Positions 39,401 through 51,506 of a stretch of DNA of 64,000 bases are shown piece by piece (positions within the stretch are counted from its first letter, which is position 1; each line of letters opens with the position of its first letter). The notes beneath the pieces are model-generated. The model saw only the letters and a program-made list of their open reading frames with translations, ran no database searches and was not told where the DNA came from. The DNA lies in NCBI GenBank assembly GCA_003833135.1, contig QZLH01000348.1:1-64000 (forward strand), written 5' to 3'. The position numbers and the translations under genes were made by a program. Origin of the DNA: Oehlia diaphana (Eukaryota > Glomeromycota > Glomeromycetes > Glomerales > Glomeraceae).

Positions 39401-40528
39401 GAAATAATCTTGTAAAAGTGAATTAAGAGCGTATCGTCTCGATGGATGTTCTTGAGTTAATGAAGTGTCTTCTTCTTCAGTAAGTGCAACAGGTTCAAAT
39501 CCTGTTCTGTCAAACCTATTTCTATTCCAAAATTTCTCTACGAAAAGTCTAATCACAACAACCATTAATAAAATAAAGTAAATTAGGTAAAGTCCAAATG
39601 CCCAACAAGTCAAGGAACCAACAAGACACGGAGGTTTCTCTTCCGGAGTTGGTTCTAGCACGGGACAGACCGATTGACAATCCACACAAGAACAACGATA
39701 TTTTACATCAATATCATTACATCGTTTAGGCGGGTCGTCATATGGCAACATGATATCTGAAGTATCATTTAGAGGAAAATCAATTTGAAAAGGAGATCCA
39801 ATAGGTCTTTCTTGTCCTAAGAAAGCCAACATATCATGATAATTTTTTGCTCCACCACCGATAAAATCCATTACATAACCATTTGTGGCAGCAAATTTTA
39901 TGTCTTTACAAGAATCGTAAAATCCCTTTCCAAGTGTTTCGCCCACGAAAAAATCAACACTTGTAACAATTTTTAAATTTGTAATTGGTGAAGTTCCTAT
40001 GGACGTTATATTTAAGAAAGTTGATTGGTTTGGAGAACATGCTAATGTACAAAAAAAATTTAAAAAATTCTTCCAACATGCTGGACAGGTGCTGATCAAT
40101 GTCTCAACTTGTTTTGTACTGGAGTTGAGATCGTCTAATTGATTCGCATCACAACATGTTAGTGAATTTTCGTATTGTGACCCACAAATTTGAACAAGTT
40201 TTGATCTCAAATCGTAATCGGGCTAATGAAGTTTAATCAACATAAGAAATAATATAAAATTACGGTAAATCATTTGCAATATATTTGTTCTGTAACACAA
40301 AAAAAATAAAATATAATAAAATAAGACATAATAAGTAGTTGAATCATTTACCTCAATAGCTGGTTTGTTGTGAGGACAGTTCAATTCTTTGCCAAAAAAA
40401 CTTTTGGAGCCACAATGGCCATGCATAACACAATAGCCTTCTTGATGAATATAATCCGCGAAACTTGTAGATATGGTAAAAGAACACCATATAACAAACA
40501 TCAAAGTTATACTATACAGCTTTTTCAT
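36447..40528 (-). CDS. NPC1: NPC1/NCR1 sterol transporter
   Basis: Late-endosomal/vacuolar membrane protein that moves sterols out of the lumen, homologue of human NPC1 and yeast Ncr1. Exons: 40352-40528, 38696-40222, 37862-38627, 36447-37783; 1268 residues (human 1278). It has a signal peptide (KKLYSITLMFVIWCSFTIS), a Cys-rich N-terminal sterol-binding domain (CVMHGHCG, LTCCDANQ, CPACWKNF, CSCVDCQSVCP) and the first membrane span near residue 260. The sterol-sensing domain lies in exon 3 (GIFSLLGIKITLIIAEVIPFL, DNIFIL), followed by a second luminal loop and a C-terminal RND-type membrane bundle. The tail is acidic (DAEEL) and lacks the human-type dileucine lysosomal signal. All introns are GT-AG and in frame. 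Confidence 0.96.
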
Positions 40529-40751
40529 ATTTTTTTTTGTGTGTCGTTAAAAAACAATTATTTTAAATTAATTTATTTGATAGATTTATTTAAATTAAAT
40601 TAAATTATAAATTATTTTGCCTTGCTACAAGAGAAATAAATAATAAATGAACAAGAGAATTTTAATAGTTATTTTTTAACTTCTACACTTAGAAATTATG
40701 ATAAAGAGAATATCTTGATTGATAAAAATGATTTCTTAATAGCTAAAAGGA

Positions 40752-41013
40752 TCAAGAAAAAAAAAACCTGCAAGACCCTTTAATTATGAGTCGGCGAAAG
40801 AAGAAACCATGATAATCATTTTTAGTATGTGTTTCAGATTCGGGTTTTCGGACTATTTCAATTTTTGGGGTTATTAAGTTACCACGCCGTGTGATAACGT
40901 TATGGGGCATACCCGTGCAACCATATTTCTTTAAAATGTCGTAATGTTGATGTAACATCAAATTCATCACATACGGAGTACAATTAACGCCAAGTTGATA
41001 ATATTCAGCTGAT
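40752..41013 (-). CDS. Possible small gene or relic, unknown
   Basis: A minus-strand frame carries well-mixed, protein-like composition (LMLHQHYDILKKYGCTGMP, ITRRGNLITPKIEIVRKP) unlike nearby AT-rich junk. There is no good ATG in the same frame. An acceptor-like TTTTTGATCAG precedes the frame at about 41013. I do not recognise the family and cannot find a convincing first exon. Confidence 0.25.
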
Positions 41014-41984
41014 CAAAAACATTTTTAGTATTAATACGCAGGATGTCGGATGTCATATACTCGCAGTGTTTTGTTTAAATGAGGCACAGTAAAACGTGTA
41101 AAATGTACTACTGCGCCTAGACTTTTTTCTTGGATCACGTCACAGGTGCATCACACGGATAATAAGATACCCAATCCGTCTTATGTACTCTTGTGTACTG
41201 AGACTCAGTTGTTCATCCTCCCGGGAATCATCTTTCAGGATCTAAGGCCTTTCCTCTATCCATAGGTGATTATAATTTCTAAAATGGTATTTTCAAACTT
41301 TTTTTAATAAACTGTAGGAAATAAAAAATTTTGCATACAGCTAACAATGCAATATATAAATTAATAACCTTAATGCATTGGAAGAACAATAACATACAAT
41401 TTAGTATTAGTTCAGAAAAAAAAAGAAGTATCGGAGTTTTGTTTTCGGCCCGATAAATAATCCGTTGAAATTAAATCCCTATTTATCGTTAGTAATGATA
41501 AAACTTGGAAAATATCAATATATTGATATGTTACATTGATCAAGACCCTTTGAAAAATTAGAAAAATTAAGTAACATTATCGCCGACTGCGTTAAAAATT
41601 AAAAAATTAAAAAAATTAAAGGTTTAATAATCGTTGTGCGGATTTTCTTAATAAAAAATTGTCGATCCAATTTATAATTAACTATATTATTTTGATAAAA
41701 ATGGCTAATAAATCATTAAATAAAGAAACAAGTAAAAGTTTTGGTTCTAAAAAAAGATCATTTTTTACAATAACGATTTTTTTCGTTGCATAATTCCGAA
41801 TTCAATAAAACAAACATGACCAATAATTCATTTAATATATAGTTGTGTACGCAGTCACAGCATGATTACTAGAAATTGGATCCTTTAGTATAAATGTTGT
41901 ATATAAATGGATATGCATGAGGTTCCACTAATTCAATTTTTTTTCACCCTTCGGTTAAACATCCTAAATCCTTACAATCTTTTT

Positions 41985-42103
41985 ACCCTTTCACTTTTTT
42001 TGCCCTTTCACTTTTTCTGCCCTTTCACTTTTTCTGCCCTTTCACTTTTTCTGCCCTTTCACTTTTTCTGCCCTTTCACTCTTTTTACCTTTTCACTCTT
42101 TTT
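41985..42103. repeat. 17-bp minisatellite, seven units
   Basis: Seven head-to-tail 17-nt units, all pyrimidine-rich on the + strand. The four central ones (42002-42069) are identical (GCCCTTTCACTTTTTCT). The outer units differ by one to a few bases. The array ends about 100 bp before the RhoGEF start codon. The frame through it is an artefact of the repeat. Confidence 0.95.
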
Positions 42104-42204
42104 ACTTTTACCCTCTTCTTACTCCAAACACCATAATAAAATTTATTTCTCTAGTTATTTTATCTGACTTTACCATAGTTTTGTATATCATTATATTTAC
42201 TATA

Positions 42205-45200
42205 ATGGAAACAGTTGAGCCAACAAGGCAGTATGAAACGGACCCTGTAAGTTTCAGTGTGTGTTTCTTTTATTTCAGTTTTGATTGTCTACTTATAATG
42301 CAAAATCAACCAAAACCTTGATATAGACCTCACACGGCAAACTTTCTCCACTTTCACCTCACTCACCACAAACACCACCAATGAGTCCACCCTCACCTTA
42401 CCAAGAATCGAATAGAAGAGTTAATAATCCTTTAATTGATCTTATAGAGACTGAAAAGAAATATCTTAAGGATTTAAAATGTTTGTTACAAGTAAGTAAA
42501 ATGCTTATAAGTTTTAATATATGATATCATTTAAAACATTTCCTAATATATTTTGAATTTTTAGCAAGTTACAGCATGTTGGAGTAATGATGATTTTCCA
42601 CCGCCAGAATTAGATCTAATGTTTCGAAATGTTGAAGTAATTTATAAACAGAACAAAAAGTTTTACTTAGTGAGTATCATTGTCTTAAATATTATTCTCG
42701 TTAGCAAAACAATATGATTAACAAAATACTAAATTATATTAAATTTGTTACAGAAACTTGATAAAATAGGATCGAATCCAGCATCAGCAAAAGATCTCGG
42801 TGAGACATTATTGATCTGGGTAGGTTTTTTTTATAACATATATTTATTATACTTATCTGACATGTGATCTTTGATATTTTAGATCGATGATATGGATGAT
42901 CCATATACAAAATATGTCGAAAACTTTAAATTAGGATTTGATTCTATACCCGAAATCGAAGAAAATTTAAATTTACAACAGACTTTATATGTAGTTATTA
43001 TAATTTTTTGTATGTTATTTATTAAATTACAGAATTTAACGTAATATTTCTTTATTATTAGGATATATCGGTTGAAAAGAATCAACCTGTTTCCTTGGAT
43101 TATTTTTTCGATATGCCATTAAAACGTTTATATTATTACAAAAAATTATATTTGGTATGTGTGTTCAGGGTAATATAGATTTTTATATATTAAAAATTTA
43201 TAAAAATTTTTTTTTTTTTATTGTACTTAAAGCGATTGTATAGGTCCACAGAGCCTGGACGAGCTGATAATAGTCTATTGTTGGCTGCAAATGAACGAAT
43301 TGATCGTCTCCTTGAACTAGAAAAAAAAATCAAAAGTTCATATAAAATAAAAGAGTTTGTTTCATATACGATGAATCCTTCAGCTGCCGAAGACGTTGTC
43401 TCGTCAACAGTTATTTCGTCAGTTTCGGAAGATGTATCCTCAGTGATGGTGTCTCCCACTATAGAGGTTCATCAAATAGAAAACTGTGAAGAACAAGATA
43501 ATATTACTCCTTCGATAAAATCGCAAACTATAGATTCTCCAGTTGATCCAAATATTGTTTTATCTACCGATAAAGTTCAATCCGTTAAGAGAGATTGGAC
43601 TTTGGAAGAGTTAGAAAGTCAACTTGATACATCTAAAACTAAAGATTTATTTACTAAATTACCAAAGGTATTATTATTATATATTATCTACTAATTTAGA
43701 AAGTTGTTCAATGAACAATTTAAACTTAATCTTTTTTATTTCCCAGATTGTAAAAATTTCACTTCTCTCAAAAAATCTTCCTTTCGAACGTAAAATTGTT
43801 CTTCATGGCGATTTTATTATTGAAACCACAAAATCCATGAATTCTACTGAAACAACTCATATTAATGCTCACATATTTTTATTGACTGACCTTTTGTTGA
43901 TTTGTCAAGAAATTACCCAGGAAGAGAAGGATTTGAAATTAATGTATCCACCATTTAATGCATACCATCTTACAATTAATGATGTAAGCGACGACCAAGA
44001 AGGTTGGTGAATAAACGAATACACATGCAGATTTTAATAAATTACATAAATTTAAAACATTTCTTATTATATTAGATTCATTGGAATTGACAATTTTACA
44101 AAAAGAAATGATAATCCTTTATGCAAATGATAAAGACACCAAGGACGATTGGTTAAGAGAAATTAATAAAGCGATTGAATTTTCTTCTAATGGTATCCAA
44201 ACTTTTCTTTTTAAATATAATTAATTATTTGTTAATATTAATTGAGTTTTTTATTTATTTTTAGACCCCCAGTTGCGAACTATACGTAAAGTCGAAAGTA
44301 ATCCTCGTTTATCAACGATTTCAACACTTTCAATGTCCTCAGATGCATTGAAAAGAAGCCCAAGTGTAGGCAACTTAATAAATAGAGCATCTATGCGTCC
44401 TGTGTCCTCTATTAGCCAAGGTTCGAACTTATTTCCCGATTTTTCCAGTACAGATTCACCTATTACACGTTCACGTACACCGGATCCACCTCAAAATGCA
44501 GGTGGGCAATATCCGGGTGATTATTTACCATCTGGACAAGGGAGAGGTCAAGAACGTCATAATAGTGATCCAATATCATCTCCGAGTATAAGAAATAAAT
44601 TGACCGTAGGATTACAAGTTGAACGTGCTAATTCCATGGCTTCACTTGTTTCAGTTATGAGCATCGCAAGTTTTAAAGAAACAATTTTTAGATCATCTGC
44701 ATGTGAAGTATTCGTTTGGATAAATAGAGAGTGGAAGCCCTTAACCAAGAAAGATAAGTGTATTGTTGAAGTTCGTTTGACAGTTCAAAACAAAGGATGT
44801 TGGGCTATTCTATTAGAATCATCAAATAGAATGGTTCTTAATGCATGGGTTCATTCTGCAACAACACTTCATCGTGAGGATGAAAATTCTGTTAGTATAT
44901 CATGCGAAATTGGACAAAGAAAAGAATATTATAAAATTAATACAATTGATTCAGCAGAATCAGATCAGTTTATTAATTATCTGTTGAAAATTAAGGAATC
45001 TGCAAAGGAATTAAATGTTCCTGCTGAAGGATATATTTCTCGATCTTCTTCATTACAAACAATTGAGCCTTTGCGTGAAGTTGAAAAAACTGTTACACAA
45101 GTTATGGAAGTTAAATGTCGCGTATTTTTACAGAATGATCATGGAGTTTGGACAAACATCGGATGGGGAAATATGAAATTATCACTTGAGACACCTTCAC

Positions 45201-45415
45201 ATCGCAAGAGAATTATAGTTAATTCAGATAAAAAAACAAAGACAATAATTGACGCTATTATTAGTGAAGATGGTGTTGAAAAAGTTGGAAAGAGTGTGGC
45301 AATTACATTAAATAATACGGGAAGTAACCTTCGGATTGTTTATTTACTTAAAATGAAAGATGAGGAATCGGCTGCCAAAGTAATTGATATTATGAAAGAA
45401 AAACGAAAGAAATAA
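42205..45415 (+). CDS. Rho guanine nucleotide exchange factor (DH-PH)
   Basis: Dbl-family activator of Rho GTPases. Exons: 42205-42246, 42327-42491, 42565-42669, 42754-42819, 42883-42990, 43062-43154, 43233-43667, 43747-44002, 44076-44192, 44265-45415; 845 residues. The DH domain starts at about residue 45 (LIDLIETEKKYLKDL), includes FFDMPLKRLYYYKKLYL (helix equivalent to the PxQRxxxY region) and is split over seven short exons. The PH domain covers about 300-400 (KIVLHGDFI, HIFLLTDLLLICQE, DDWLREINKAI). A Ser/Pro-rich linker follows. The last 140 residues (VKCRVFLQNDHGVWTNIGWG to VYLLKMKDEES) form a second PH/RanBD-like fold. It may control polarity and cell-wall synthesis in hyphae; that is inference. 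Confidence 0.88.
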
Positions 45416-46874
45416 ACCAAAATTTATTCATTGAAACGGAATATAATTATAATCATTGTACATATAAACTTTTGAACATTCATTATAATTTGTGATTAAA
45501 TATTCTGAAGACATTGATTTTTCAGTGAACCTTTTTTGTTTTTACAGACATTATGTATTAGGGAAATGGAAGTTATTATAAATATAATTATAAACCATAT
45601 ATTAATTAGGTTATATAATATTAGTTATTATTAAATTAGATTTATTATAAAAATATTGTAAAGGAAAAAATATTTATTAATTAATTTATACATTGCATTA
45701 TTACATTATAGAATATATTGTTATTTTTTAAGATGAAATAAAAAAAAGGCTTCAATATTCTCTGCCATTTTTTACATACAATCATTATTATATTTGTCCA
45801 ACAATAGATCCCTACCCAACTAGTGAACTTGTGAAAGAACGGTGCCAAGGCAGCAGAATTATTTTAATATGATAAGCTTGGGTTCTTGATCCAGAGATAC
45901 AGAGATCCCAAATCCATTTGATCAGTATTTTTTTTCAGAAGCACCAAGTTGGCACTCCTTCTAAAGATATATCTTGGTCTAAGTTTAGATGATGCTATTC
46001 TAAAACTGGAATATGTATTCTAAGTAGTTGACACTTTATTTGAGATTAAGTGGCATTACCAGTAATCGATAGTTAAGATGGTAGTCATGGTACAAATAGT
46101 GAAAAAAGCTTGTAAAGGAAGTATTGGTACCTTCAAAAGTTTTGTGTTCTGACCCGTATATATCGTTGCTGTCTAATAAGTAGTTCTAAAAATTCGGCTG
46201 AATTCCTCTTATAAAAAGCTAATCTTCCCAGTATTTTGGTGGCTGTTTCACTAAAGATACTGATAGATAACATACTAATAATTTCATTCTATCTTGAGAC
46301 ATGCACTGATGGAAAAGTACTCTGCACATTTGCTGTCCCCCATAGTTAACAAGAATCCTTTCAGTTGATCTTTGTACTATCAGATTTAAGTGTTAATTCT
46401 AATTATGATGGAGATTTCACATACATAAAGGTTTCATTTTACGCTAATTGAAAATAGTTGAGATATGCATCCTTGAAACAAAGCCCTCCTCTAAAAAAAT
46501 ACAAGATACAAAGTAGAAATATAAACAAATGTCACAAGAGCACATTAGCGTTAATGAGTTGGTTATTCTAAATTAAAAAACTTCTCCCATAAAGATGATC
46601 TTGATACCTTTACTATTTTATCAATATCAAAGGATTCTTACACTTGATATAATTGTAAAAGATCACTTAATGACGTTCCTTGACTGTGTCGTACAGCTCT
46701 AATCTGTAAATGGAAACTCTCCTGCATTAGTTATATTCATTATGAAAATCATTACCAAATATAAATAAGTTAAATTTAAATAGGGATGGAACATGGAAAA
46801 TATATATACGCTCCCCCCTAAGTACATTTTTCACAACGTGTTTTTAATTTTTTTTTTTGTTTCCATTGGCAATT
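45416..46874. other. Intergenic region, decayed sequence
   Basis: About 1.4 kb between the RhoGEF and the next gene. From 45800 to 46740 the base composition is less extreme than the flanks, and short protein-like frames appear on both strands with frequent stops. This suggests an old decayed gene or transposon. I could not assign it. Confidence 0.35.
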
Positions 46875-47744
46875 ATGGCTTTAATGTCTATTCTGTCATA
46901 TCGAAAAAATAAGAAAAATGCAGACCCAAAATACCATGAAAGTCTTGCCCATACAGTTAAAGATATAATTTTAGGAGTTAATCATTCAGATCACTCCAAA
47001 GATAGAAAGAAAGCCAAAAAAGTGGTCAAAGCTTTACAAAATAAAACGGCTGCACAGGGTATGATAGATGTATTAAAAGCAATGCCAGACCCAGACCCAG
47101 TTATACCTTCAGTTGAAGTTACAGAAGTAGTAGTAGAAGAAGAAACAACAACTAAACCTTCCAAATCATCAGATAAAAATAACAAAGAATCATCCATTAA
47201 AAAAATAAAAAAAGAAAAGGTTACAATTAAACCACCTTCTTCTTCTTCTATAAAACTTTTTAAGCCACCTTCAGACAATATTTCAGCTTATGTTTATTGG
47301 TGGGGTTACGAAATTTATGTGCCGCAAAAATGTATGGGTAGATTGGATCAAGCTCAAAATGTCAGTAACAGTTTTTTGGGATTTATACAAATTATAGCCG
47401 GAAATGCTTCTGCTATTTCTCCCTATTTTGGTTTGATTTCTGCTTGGGTTGGTTTACAATTCACTGTAATTAAATCTCAAAATGTTGGCCATGGTGTTGT
47501 TTTGGCTGCTACTTGGTAAGCAACTTGATTCTTATTTTTTTTTTTAAAAAAAAAAAAAATTATAGATTTAATTTATTTAATTTGCGATTTTTTTTAGGGT
47601 TCTTCCTGTAGCTATAGTTCCAAGGCCATGGTAAATGTCTATTTTATTATAAAAAATGGGATTGATTATTATTAAGAGCATTTATTAATTAACGTTCTAA
47701 TTCCTTTAGGGATGCTCCGCTTAAAGAAGTTAAAGAAGTATGAA
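46875..47744 (+). CDS. Conserved-looking fungal protein, unknown function
   Basis: Exons: 46875-47515, 47598-47630, 47711-47744; 235 residues. I do not recognise a named family. It begins MALMSILSYRKNKK. The first 135 residues are charged and Ser/Lys-rich (KKIKKEKVTIKPPSSSS). The C-terminal part is compact and partly hydrophobic: YVYWWGYEIYVPQKCMGRLDQAQ, FLGFIQIIAGNASAISPYFGLISAWVGLQ, then VLPVAIVPRPWD. The start ATG was preferred over upstream non-ATG codons in the same frame. The two tiny last exons are supported because they extend the frame in phase and end PRPWDAPLKEVKEV. The hydrophobic stretch could be a membrane-associated segment. Confidence 0.7.
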
Positions 47745-48248
47745 CAATTCCTTGACATTATTATATATTCAACAATTTTAAATATTGTTAATTTTATGTA
47801 GTTATTTGATTTTATTAATTTTATTATCTATTAATTGTAATTATAATTCTTTTTTTTTGTAATTTATAATATATTAACTTTATTTCTTTATTTCTCAATA
47901 TTTGATATTTTAACGTGTTTGGCATTAATGCACAAAATTTTTAAAATTTTGCAGATTCAATTTATGTAGTGATTTTTTTGTAGCATTTCTTATTATATGT
48001 AAAGTAAAGCTTAACATGGTATGATCGACTGTCGCAGCAATTTTTCCGCCTTATTATTTACGTCGTACATTCATTCTGACTTAAAAATAAATTTTCTAAA
48101 TTTAAATAAGCTAGGAAAATCTTATACTAATTTTGAGACCCTGCATTTAGCCATACTCCGTTTCATCATCATAATAAAAAAAAATTTTTTCCCCTCAAAA
48201 AAACTAAACAAGTATATATATATTTTTTTTTTATTTTTTTTTCCAATT
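47745..48248. other. Intergenic region upstream of the phosphatase gene
   Basis: AT-rich 504 bp with homopolymer T and A runs; presumably 3' UTR and promoter. No further feature seen. Confidence 0.4.
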
Positions 48249-50622
48249 ATGAATTCAAATGCCTCATTACCAACAAGTTTTACGCAACCAACCCTTGAGA
48301 ATGAAGTACCCCTTGGTACAGAAAAAGGCGTTTTTTTAGAAAGTACCCTTAAAATGACGGGTTTTCGTAAAAAACGTTTTTCAAAAATACCGGCTCCAGT
48401 CATAATTCCCCCTCGCTCCCCTATTTTAAATGTCCCTTCACCTATATCTTCCGCTAAAAGTGATTCATTTTTAGAAATACCATCACCAAAAACTCCTCAA
48501 AGTCCAACAAAAAAATTTATTCTTAAACCTATATCTGCAATATCTGCTGCTTTTCAAAGAACCAATATAAAAGGTCGTAAATCTCCAACGGCTACTTCAT
48601 TTTTAAAATTCCAAAAAACAAATAATAATCTAAAATCACCCAAATCTACCTCTCCGAAAGCTGTTCCTCCACAATCACCAAAGTCCCCTAAATCTCCTAA
48701 ATTTTTACACCGAAAAGGAAGTAATAGTTCGATTCGTAAACATTCCGAAAATCCTACTGTCAGTCCGGTTACTTCTTCTAATGTAACTCAAACAAACAAT
48801 TCTAAACCTGGTTTCTTTTTTGGAAAATCTTTTTCGCTATCTTCTATTCAATCTGCGGCACCTAAATCTCCATCAAAACTCGGAAAGTTTAATCTTAAAC
48901 CACAAAAATCACCTACATTTTGTAAAAAAGCATTACCAATTTTACCTTCTGAACTTGCTGAACGATTAAGAGAATCTTCATCTCGTAGTGCAAAAGTTGA
49001 AGATGCATGTTTACATAGGTTTTCTAAACCTATTTTAATAGATGTTCGTAATTTGGCGTTGTATCAAGATAAACATATTCGTGAATCTTTTAATGTCAAT
49101 TTGCCAACACTGTTAATTAAAAGATATCGTCGTGGGAATATGAGCAACTTTTCTTTGGATTCATTTATTACAACACCAGAAGGTCGTAAGAAATATTTAA
49201 GTATCGTAAATGAAGATGGTGATCAATATAATCATGATGTTATAATTTTTGATGATTCAATGGATGAAACAGATAAAGTTAGTCCAGGCTGGACTTTATT
49301 GAGTGTCTTAGAAAGAATTATGTTAAGTTTTCATTCTTCCCCGTCATCTGATAACGTTCAAGAAACCAACGATGTACCTAGAGGAAGAGTATATTGGCTT
49401 AAAGGAGGATTTGAGGCATTTCGATTATGGGATCAAGAAAATGAGTTTATTGCTACAGGATTAGAAGTTGATTCTTCTTCCGATAAAGATTCTCTTAATG
49501 ATATTTTAACGGAATATGAAGGTCAAGAACAACAACAGCAACAACAAGGTTCAGGTTTAGTTCGCAGAGATTCTTTATTTTCAGTAAATACTGAACGAAA
49601 TTCTCTCAGACACAAAAGAAGCGGAAAACAACCTGAACCTAAACAAGAACAAAATTCACAACCACCACCACTAGAAACAAATGCTAGAACAAAACATATT
49701 GAAGTTTCGCGAGGACGACGGCCTTCAAATGGGCTACAATATCTATTTCCATCAACTAATGGGAATGGCAAAATTAGTAAGTAAAATTTTATTTATTTTT
49801 CAATGATATGTGTGTATATATTATAATGGTAACAATTTTTATTTATAAAAAGGTGAATCTTTGTCGCTTTATCCAACTTCGTCACGTGGATTACATGATA
49901 TAATATCAAATTGTGAAAATGTCCCCGTATCTCCAAGCACTCCAACTTTTGTAGTACATCCTGAGATTGCATTTGTAGTTTCTACCATAATACCCGAGTT
50001 TCTCTTTATAGGCCCTGAAATTACAACAGAGGAAGAGGTGGAGGCGTTAAAAAATAAAGGTGTAAGAAGAATTCTAAATATGGCTTTCGAATGTGAGGAT
50101 TTTCTAGGGTTAAAGGAAAAATTTGATCGCTATTTAAAGTTAAACGTTAAAGATTCTGTTGAAGAAGACGTTGAAAAATTTTTAAATATCGCTGTTGATT
50201 TTATAGGTATAAATTTATCTATTATTATGTCCTTTTTTTTCAAATAAATAAATAAATGAATGAATAAATGGATAAATAATAATTTTTATTTTAAAATAGA
50301 ACGTGCACAAGAGGATAAGGCGCCAGTATATGTTCATTGTAAAGCGGGAAGATCACGGTCAGTGACAGCAGTTTTAGCTTATCTAATCAAATCACATCAA
50401 TGGACATTAAGGCAAGCTTACGATTATGTAATGGAACATAGAAGTGGCATATGTCCTAATATTGGATTTGTTACAGAGTTAATGAGAATAGAGGAAAGTG
50501 TATTTGGTTTCAAAAGAAACAGTGGAGCCGTTACTGAGTTTGATCTTAGAAAGAAAGGAGAAATGTTTGATATGGAATATATTGAGGCATTAAGTGAAAC
50601 GCCTAAAACTGCATTTTTTTGA
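48249..50622 (+). CDS. Rhodanese plus dual-specificity phosphatase (MKP-like)
   Basis: Likely MAP-kinase phosphatase. Exons: 48249-49776, 49853-50206, 50300-50622; 734 residues. The first 230 residues are disordered with many SP/KSP sites, possible kinase targets. A rhodanese-like domain follows (about 245-400: KPILIDVRNLALYQDKHIRESFNVNLP; VYWLKGGFEAFRLW) whose active-site position reads IIFDDS, so it lacks the rhodanese Cys. The catalytic domain at the C-terminus has EFLFIGPEITT, the HCKAGRSRS loop (Cys641, Arg647) and HRSGICPNIGFVTELM. The order rhodanese then DSP matches animal MKPs (DUSP1/6 type). The start at 48249 (MNSNASLP) was chosen over the longer upstream frame, which is AT-rich junk. 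Confidence 0.9.
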
Positions 50623-51506
50623 GAACAGTCAAAATAGTGATATAACATAATTTATACATCACATTAATATGTTGATCATATTGCTAAAAAAACGTACACT
50701 TTTTTTTTGAAATCATAATATCATATTTATTTTTATGGAACTATTGAGGATTGAGATAGATAATACAGTATTTAAGAAATTGGGGGAATTTAATTAACAA
50801 ATTATTATTATTTATGCTTGATCAAGAATATCACAAAAAAATTTTATTTTTGTAAATAGTTAATTTTTTCCAAGTAAATGATTTGTTGGATTTTTTATTT
50901 CTAATGGGGCTCATAATTATGTAAACGCATAATCATTGATAAATAACTAAACTATGATTAATAGAGATTTTTAAGTGCTGATCAAAATGAAAAAGGTATA
51001 TACTGATGCAATCATTATGATTCATATGATTATAGTGCGGTACATAAAAGGGATCAACACTTTTATATGTCGTAATTGTCGTAATTAGTCGTACCCTCCC
51101 AAATTCATGTAAAATACCAACCAAATTAAAAAAAACCCAAAAAAAAACACTATATGAAAGAAATAAAAAAATAAAAGAAAACTATTAATAAAACAATAAT
51201 AACGTTTCGCAAACCTAAATATTGTGTTCAGAAATCCTGATTTTTCAGTCCTTTGTCCTGTATCATTGCATGAAACATATATTATACTCAATTTCTTATG
51301 CCCGAAATTTGCCTTAATTAGAAATTATTGAAATCATTTAACAATTAATTAGTCCCGTTTTGTCATTATAGGAGTTTGCTTTTGTGTCTAGTCTCGGAAA
51401 TAATATTATAACTATAAAATACTATAAATATTCTCAATTTTTTTTTTATTAACTCTTTTTTTTATACTATTTTTTACCCTATTAATTTTTTTTTAAAAAA
51501 AAATAA
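50623..51506. other. Intergenic region upstream of the Argonaute fragment
   Basis: 884 bp, AT-rich. It ends in a T9A9 tract (51486-51503) directly before the Argonaute ATG. No gene seen. Confidence 0.45.

Larger units (their letters stand above)
40529..42204. other. Intergenic region, NPC1 to RhoGEF
   Basis: Holds the divergent promoters of NPC1 and the RhoGEF gene, a minisatellite just upstream of the RhoGEF start, and one short unexplained minus-strand frame (40752-40970). Confidence 0.5.

Noticed and set aside
39491..39506. tRNA B-box-like GGTTCAAATCC
   Set aside because: It lies inside NPC1 coding sequence and no matching A-box or cloverleaf arms are visible.
41985..42103. CRISPR-like array
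   Set aside because: Units are contiguous with no spacers, and the genome is eukaryotic.
41907..42167. 86-codon frame with repeated LPFHFFC
   Set aside because: It is a product of the 17-bp minisatellite; the repeat length is not a multiple of three.
48021..48248. N-terminal extension of the phosphatase to 48021
   Set aside because: The extra 76 codons are AT-rich with Lys/Phe/Ile runs and no domain; the ATG at 48249 begins normal sequence.
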